From contig JANNKX010000348.1 of NCBI GenBank assembly GCA_031396505.1, positions 1-20,873 on the forward strand: DNA of 20,873 bases, written 5' to 3'. The notes beneath the pieces were generated by a model. The model worked only from the letters and a program-made list of their open reading frames with translations, was not told the DNA's origin and ran no database searches. Origin of the DNA: JAAFHS01 sp031396505. GTDB taxonomy: Bacteria; Pseudomonadota; Alphaproteobacteria; Rhodobacterales; Rhodobacteraceae. This document shows positions 17,458 to 20,873 of this stretch, one piece after another (the first letter of the stretch is position 1; each line of letters starts with the position of its first letter). Made by a program: the position numbers and the translations under genes.

Positions 17458-19331
17458 CAGTTGAAATTGGCCTGCACGGCGGCAATCGCGGTCTGATCAA
17501 TCTGCACCGCACCCGGTGCCTGTGACAGCGCGTTGGTGTAAGCCAGAAAGGCATCCTGCGCGATGGCCTGTTCGATCTGCGCGGCCAACGCATCGCGGAT
17601 CGCGGTTGCATCCTCGCCGTCCGTGGCTGCAGGGATGATGCGGTCCAGCTTGACCACCGCAACGAAACCCGGCTCTTCGATCACCCGCAGGCCGCCCTCA
17701 TCCAGCGCGAACGCTGCCGCGACGACAGACGGCGGGATGCCTTCGATAAAGCCTTCGCGCGCGATTTCGGGCGTCACATCGACGATGCCGAACGTGCCGA
17801 TGGCGGCACCGCCCTCGATGGCCGATTTGACTTCGATTGCACGCACCGACAGGGCCTTTTGCAACGCATCCGCCCGCCACGCCGCGGTGACGTCGTCGCG
17901 TGCTGTCTCGAACGAGATTGGCGCGGGGGGGATCACTTCATCCAGTTGCAGGGCGACAATCCCCCCATCGGCCAGTGTCACCACCTCAGGATAGCTGTCT
18001 GCGGTCACGGCATCGGCGGCGGTGCGAAAATCCTCGTAGCCTTCAATCGGATCATCGCCCTGCTGACCCGTCACGTAGTCAAAGGTCGCAAGCTGCATGC
18101 CCTGTTCGGCCTGCAATTCGGCGAGTGTTGCCCCCCCGGCCAAAGCATCATTGATCGCTTCGATCCGGCCTGCGATATCACGGCGGGCGGCCTCGGTCTG
18201 CGCCTCACCGGCCAGTTGTTCGCGGGCCTCGTCAAAGGTGATTTCCTGCGCGCCCAGAATGCCGTTCATGCGGAACAGGGCAGGACCGAAATCGGTGGCA
18301 AACGGGCCAACCACGCCGGGTTCGACCAGCGCAAAGACGGCATCTGCGGCGGCACCCAATTCGGATGGTGCAACATCGCCCAGATCAATATCTTCAAGGC
18401 GCACCCCACGCGTCGCCACCTCGTCTTCAAAATTGCCACCTGCGTCAATGCGGGCTTTGGCCGCCATCGCCGCTGCGTCATCCGGAAAGATCAGCCGTTC
18501 GACAAGACGCCGTTCGGGTTGCATGAATTCGTCGATGCGTTTGTCATATTCGGCCTGCAGTGCCGCGTCATCAACCGCGACGTCATCCGCGATCATGTCG
18601 GGCAGCAGGGCCACGTAGGTGATGCGCTTTGCCTCGGGTGCGGTGAATTGCGCAATGTTGGCAGTGTGGAACGCGATCAGGTCCGCGTCTGTGGGTGCCG
18701 GGACCGGCGCGGTCAGATCGCCGTCGGTCAGTTGCAGCACCGAAAAACCGCGCCGTTCGCCCACCCATTGATACAGGGTTTCTGTCATCGGCGCAGGTGC
18801 GGAAAACCCACCGACAATCGCACCCTGCAGCAAGGACCGCGCGATATCTTCGCGCACCCCGTTTTCAAACTGCACGACCGTGCGCCCGTCGCGGCGCAGA
18901 ATATCGCGGTAGGCTGCGGCATCAAAACTGCCATCGACGCCCTGAAAGCTGCCCATGGCCTGCACTTCTTGTGCCACGATCGGATCGCCCACCGACAACC
19001 CCACGCGTTCCGCCTCGGCGTCCAGCGCAACCCGGTTTACAAGACCCTGCAGGGCCTGCTGGTCAAGGCCAAAGGCCTGTAACATCGCAAGGTTTGCCGG
19101 CTGACCGATCTGTTGTGACAGGCTGTCGATCTGGCGTTGCAACGCGCGGCCATAATCGTCGCTGCGAATGTTGCGATCACCGACTGAACCGATATGCGCG
19201 GCGCGATTACCATAATCCTGAATCCCAAAACCGCCAAGACCCAGCACCAGCAGGGCCAGCAGGCCATAAACGGCGATCTGTGCCGCACTGTCCTTTTTGC
19301 GTGGCGTTTCAGTTTCCGGTGCCCGTGCCAT
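17457..19331 (-). CDS. PpiD/SurA-like membrane-anchored peptidyl-prolyl isomerase family protein
   Basis: A 624-residue protein with one membrane segment near residues 19-38, so a short cytoplasmic tail and a large periplasmic part. Residues from about 40 to 200 form a SurA_N-like helical chaperone domain. A parvulin-type region follows (roughly 265-360, with DLGDVAPSELGAAADAVFALVEPGVVGPF), and a second weak one comes near 500-600. The His residues expected at the first strand (HIL) and near the end (GxH) of an active parvulin domain are missing, so a chaperone role in folding outer-membrane or secreted proteins is more likely than isomerase catalysis, as for the first PpiD domain in enteric bacteria. 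Two adjacent ATGs exist; 19331 sits five bases after AAGGGG, against two for 19334. The stop overlaps the trpE start. Confidence 0.88.
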   Translation of the reverse strand: MARAPETETPRKKDSAAQIAVYGLLALLVLGLGGFGIQDYGNRAAHIGSVGDRNIRSDDYGRALQRQIDSLSQQIGQPANLAMLQAFGLDQQALQGLVNRVALDAEAERVGLSVGDPIVAQEVQAMGSFQGVDGSFDAAAYRDILRRDGRTVVQFENGVREDIARSLLQGAIVGGFSAPAPMTETLYQWVGERRGFSVLQLTDGDLTAPVPAPTDADLIAFHTANIAQFTAPEAKRITYVALLPDMIADDVAVDDAALQAEYDKRIDEFMQPERRLVERLIFPDDAAAMAAKARIDAGGNFEDEVATRGVRLEDIDLGDVAPSELGAAADAVFALVEPGVVGPFATDFGPALFRMNGILGAQEITFDEAREQLAGEAQTEAARRDIAGRIEAINDALAGGATLAELQAEQGMQLATFDYVTGQQGDDPIEGYEDFRTAADAVTADSYPEVVTLADGGIVALQLDEVIPPAPISFETARDDVTAAWRADALQKALSVRAIEVKSAIEGGAAIGTFGIVDVTPEIAREGFIEGIPPSVVAAAFALDEGGLRVIEEPGFVAVVKLDRIIPAATDGEDATAIRDALAAQIEQAIAQDAFLAYTNALSQAPGAVQIDQTAIAAVQANFN

Positions 19332-19364
19332 CATTGCCCCTTTCGGCAGATATTCTGATCCGCA

Positions 19365-19393
19365 TCTTTAGGGTGCCCGGCGGGTGCAGGCAA
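19365..19393 (-). promoter_or_regulatory. Candidate promoter for ppiD-trpE
   Basis: On the minus strand TTGCCT (19393-19388), a 17-base spacer and TAAAGA (19370-19365) resemble a weak housekeeping promoter in the 66-base space between the aminotransferase and ppiD genes, about 35 bases before the start. The -10 match is poor. Confidence 0.25.
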
Positions 19394-19400
19394 GCGGGGT

Positions 19401-20570
19401 TCAGGGCCGATATGCGGCCAGCCGCGCGAAGAGTTCGGCGATACCGTCTGCATCAATGTTGGCGAAGGCGATGCGCAACTCGGATCGCCCCAAACCTGCC
19501 GGTTGGAACATCGTACCGGGCAGCATCAGGATGGAGGCGTCCTGCACCAGCCGTTTGGCCAACTGGTCGGATGGCAGGTCGAACGGGTGGGCTGCATAGG
19601 CAAAATATGCACCACACCCCAGCAACCGCCAGCCCGTCAGCGCGGAAAAGCCGTTCGCCATCGCATCGCGGCGACGCAGGATTTCAAGACGTTCGCCTGC
19701 CACCCATGCGCCAAGGTTCCGCATCCCCCACAGCGCCCCGATCTGGCCCAGTTGGCTAGGGCAAATGGCCACGGTATCGAGAAATTTTTCCACTTCCGCC
19801 AGTCGCGCGGTACTGGCGACAACGGCACCCACGCGGTGCCCGGTCAGCCGGTAGGCCTTGGAGAATGAATATAACTGGATCAGCACATCATCCCAGTCGG
19901 GATCGTGGAACAGATCATGCGCAGCGCCCGTGCGGCTGTCGAAATCGCGGTAAGTCTCGTCAACGATCAGGGCCAATCCGCGTGCACGCGCCAGATCGCG
20001 GAACGCGGCCAAGGTTTCCGCTGGATACTCGACCCCGCCCGGATTGTTCGGGCTGACCAGAACAATGGCCCGCGTGCGGTCGGTTATCAGGGTCGCTGCG
20101 GCATCCGCATCGGGGATCAGGCCCTCACCAGCGGGCAGGGGCACGGTCTTCACCCCGGTCATGTCTAGCCACATTTTGTGATTGAAATACCATGGCGTCG
20201 GCAGGATCACCTCATCACCCGCACCCGCAAGCGTCGCCATCACGGCGGTGAAGGCCTGATTGCAGCCTTGGGTGATCGCCACCTGTTCGGGGGTCACGTG
20301 GCCGCCATATCCCGCCGACCATTGTGCTGCGATTTCCGCGCGCAACGCGGGCAGACCCAGAACAGGGCCATACAGATGTGCGGCCGGATCATTCAGCGCA
20401 GCCTCGGACAGTGCCTGTCGCAGGGCCAGGGGGGGCGGATCAACCGGGGCCGCCTGACTGACATTGATCAGCGGACGATCCGGCGGAAACACCGCCTCTG
20501 CCGCCCATCTGCGCGCCTCCATCACCGGGGGCGGGTCGGTGGCCGCCATCGCGGGGTTCAGGACAAACAT
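19401..20570 (-). CDS. Class I/II PLP-dependent aminotransferase
   Basis: A 389-residue fold-type I aminotransferase. The Schiff-base lysine is Lys238 in YSFSKAYRLTGHRVG; PNNPGG (174-179) supplies the cofactor-contacting Asn176; VDETYRDF (203-210) gives Asp204 and Tyr207 that bind the pyridine ring and phenol oxygen; and Arg366 in ELRIAFA is the likely substrate-carboxylate arginine. LYGPVLGLPALR at 67-78 is also typical. It is related to aspartate/aromatic aminotransferases, but the amino-acid specificity cannot be read from the sequence. Its ATG directly follows the gpt stop (TGAATG, no gap), so it is probably co-translated with gpt. An internal ATG at residue 8 is an alternative start. The trpE operon downstream does not prove a tryptophan role. 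Confidence 0.92.
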   Translation of the reverse strand: MFVLNPAMAATDPPPVMEARRWAAEAVFPPDRPLINVSQAAPVDPPPLALRQALSEAALNDPAAHLYGPVLGLPALRAEIAAQWSAGYGGHVTPEQVAITQGCNQAFTAVMATLAGAGDEVILPTPWYFNHKMWLDMTGVKTVPLPAGEGLIPDADAAATLITDRTRAIVLVSPNNPGGVEYPAETLAAFRDLARARGLALIVDETYRDFDSRTGAAHDLFHDPDWDDVLIQLYSFSKAYRLTGHRVGAVVASTARLAEVEKFLDTVAICPSQLGQIGALWGMRNLGAWVAGERLEILRRRDAMANGFSALTGWRLLGCGAYFAYAAHPFDLPSDQLAKRLVQDASILMLPGTMFQPAGLGRSELRIAFANIDADGIAELFARLAAYRP

Positions 20571-20873
20571 TCAGTCGGCACCCCGGAACGGTTGCACATA
20601 TTGCAGCGCCATATCCCATGGAAAGAAGATCCAGGTATCCTGGCTGACCTCGGTAATATAGCTGTCCACCATCGGCTTGCCCGATGGTTTGGCGTAGACC
20701 GTCGCAAAATGGGCCTTTGGGTACATCTTGCGCACCACCTCCAGCGTCTTGCCGGTATCCACCAGATCATCGACAATCAGAATGCCGGTTCCATCGCCCA
20801 TCAGCACCTCTTGCGGTGATTTGATGATGCGCACGTCCGACTGCGACTGGTGGCTGTAGCTTTTCACGCTGAT
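20571..20873 (-). CDS. gpt: Xanthine (guanine) phosphoribosyltransferase, C-terminal part
   Basis: Only the C-terminal 100 codons are in the window; the gene begins beyond the right edge. The PRPP-binding signature ILIVDDLVDTGKTL and the following MYPKAHFATVYAKPSGKPMVDSY and DTWIFFPWDMALQYV stretches match bacterial Gpt closely, including the WDM near the C-terminus. The enzyme joins xanthine, guanine or hypoxanthine to phosphoribosyl pyrophosphate in purine salvage and is usually membrane-associated in the cytoplasm. Its stop codon abuts the start of the aminotransferase gene. Confidence 0.94.
   Translation of the reverse strand: MSVKSYSHQSQSDVRIIKSPQEVLMGDGTGILIVDDLVDTGKTLEVVRKMYPKAHFATVYAKPSGKPMVDSYITEVSQDTWIFFPWDMALQYVQPFRGAD

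Noticed and set aside
17400..17520. Tryptophan leader peptide or attenuator before trpE
   Set aside because: trpE overlaps the upstream gene's stop, and the preceding coding sequence shows neither a Trp-rich leader nor terminator-type hairpins.
17859..19082. Plus-strand open frame of 407 codons opposite the PpiD-like gene
   Set aside because: Complement of a real gene; no start signal and no motif.

Overview
The window looks like an ordinary chromosomal segment of a Rhodobacterales alphaproteobacterium, probably of the marine Roseobacter type. The evidence is high G+C, dense gene packing with stop/start overlaps, and an alphaproteobacterial LexA box (GTTC-N7-GTTC) in front of uvrA. A G+C-rich hairpin element after lpdA also resembles one I remember from Rhodobacteraceae genomes. 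I see no transposase, phage gene, CRISPR array, tRNA or rRNA, and no convincing undescribed multi-gene system.

Layout. Positions 1-1030 hold two leftward genes: the 5' part of a DUF455 ferritin-like gene and a Bcp/PrxQ peroxiredoxin. Positions 1151-15099 run rightward: a large AsmA/YhdP-like envelope protein, queA (queuosine in tRNA), a YcaD-type MFS transporter, a DUF924 protein, lpdA (dihydrolipoamide dehydrogenase), a second MFS transporter, uvrA (excision repair, apparently under SOS control), and a coupled glycosyltransferase/polysaccharide-deacetylase pair. Positions 15100-15460 are a 361-base non-coding gap between convergent genes, with an A+T-rich right end. Positions 15461-20873 run leftward; in transcription order the genes are gpt (partial, purine salvage), a class I aminotransferase, a PpiD/SurA-like periplasmic folding factor, trpE, and a small lytic-transglycosylase-like lipoprotein.

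How the genes relate. Most neighbours are housekeeping genes sharing transcripts, not one pathway. Six junctions are overlapping or directly abutting: bcp/DUF455, asmA/queA, MFS/DUF924, glycosyltransferase/deacetylase, gpt/aminotransferase and ppiD/trpE. The items that best reward a second look are the LexA box, the perfect dyad just before the lpdA ribosome binding site, the post-lpdA repeat, the Cys-to-Ser change in the first UvrA zinc module, the degenerate PPIase region of the PpiD-like protein, the glycosyltransferase/deacetylase pair, and the gap at 15100-15460 next to a trpE that has no trpG/D/C within view.
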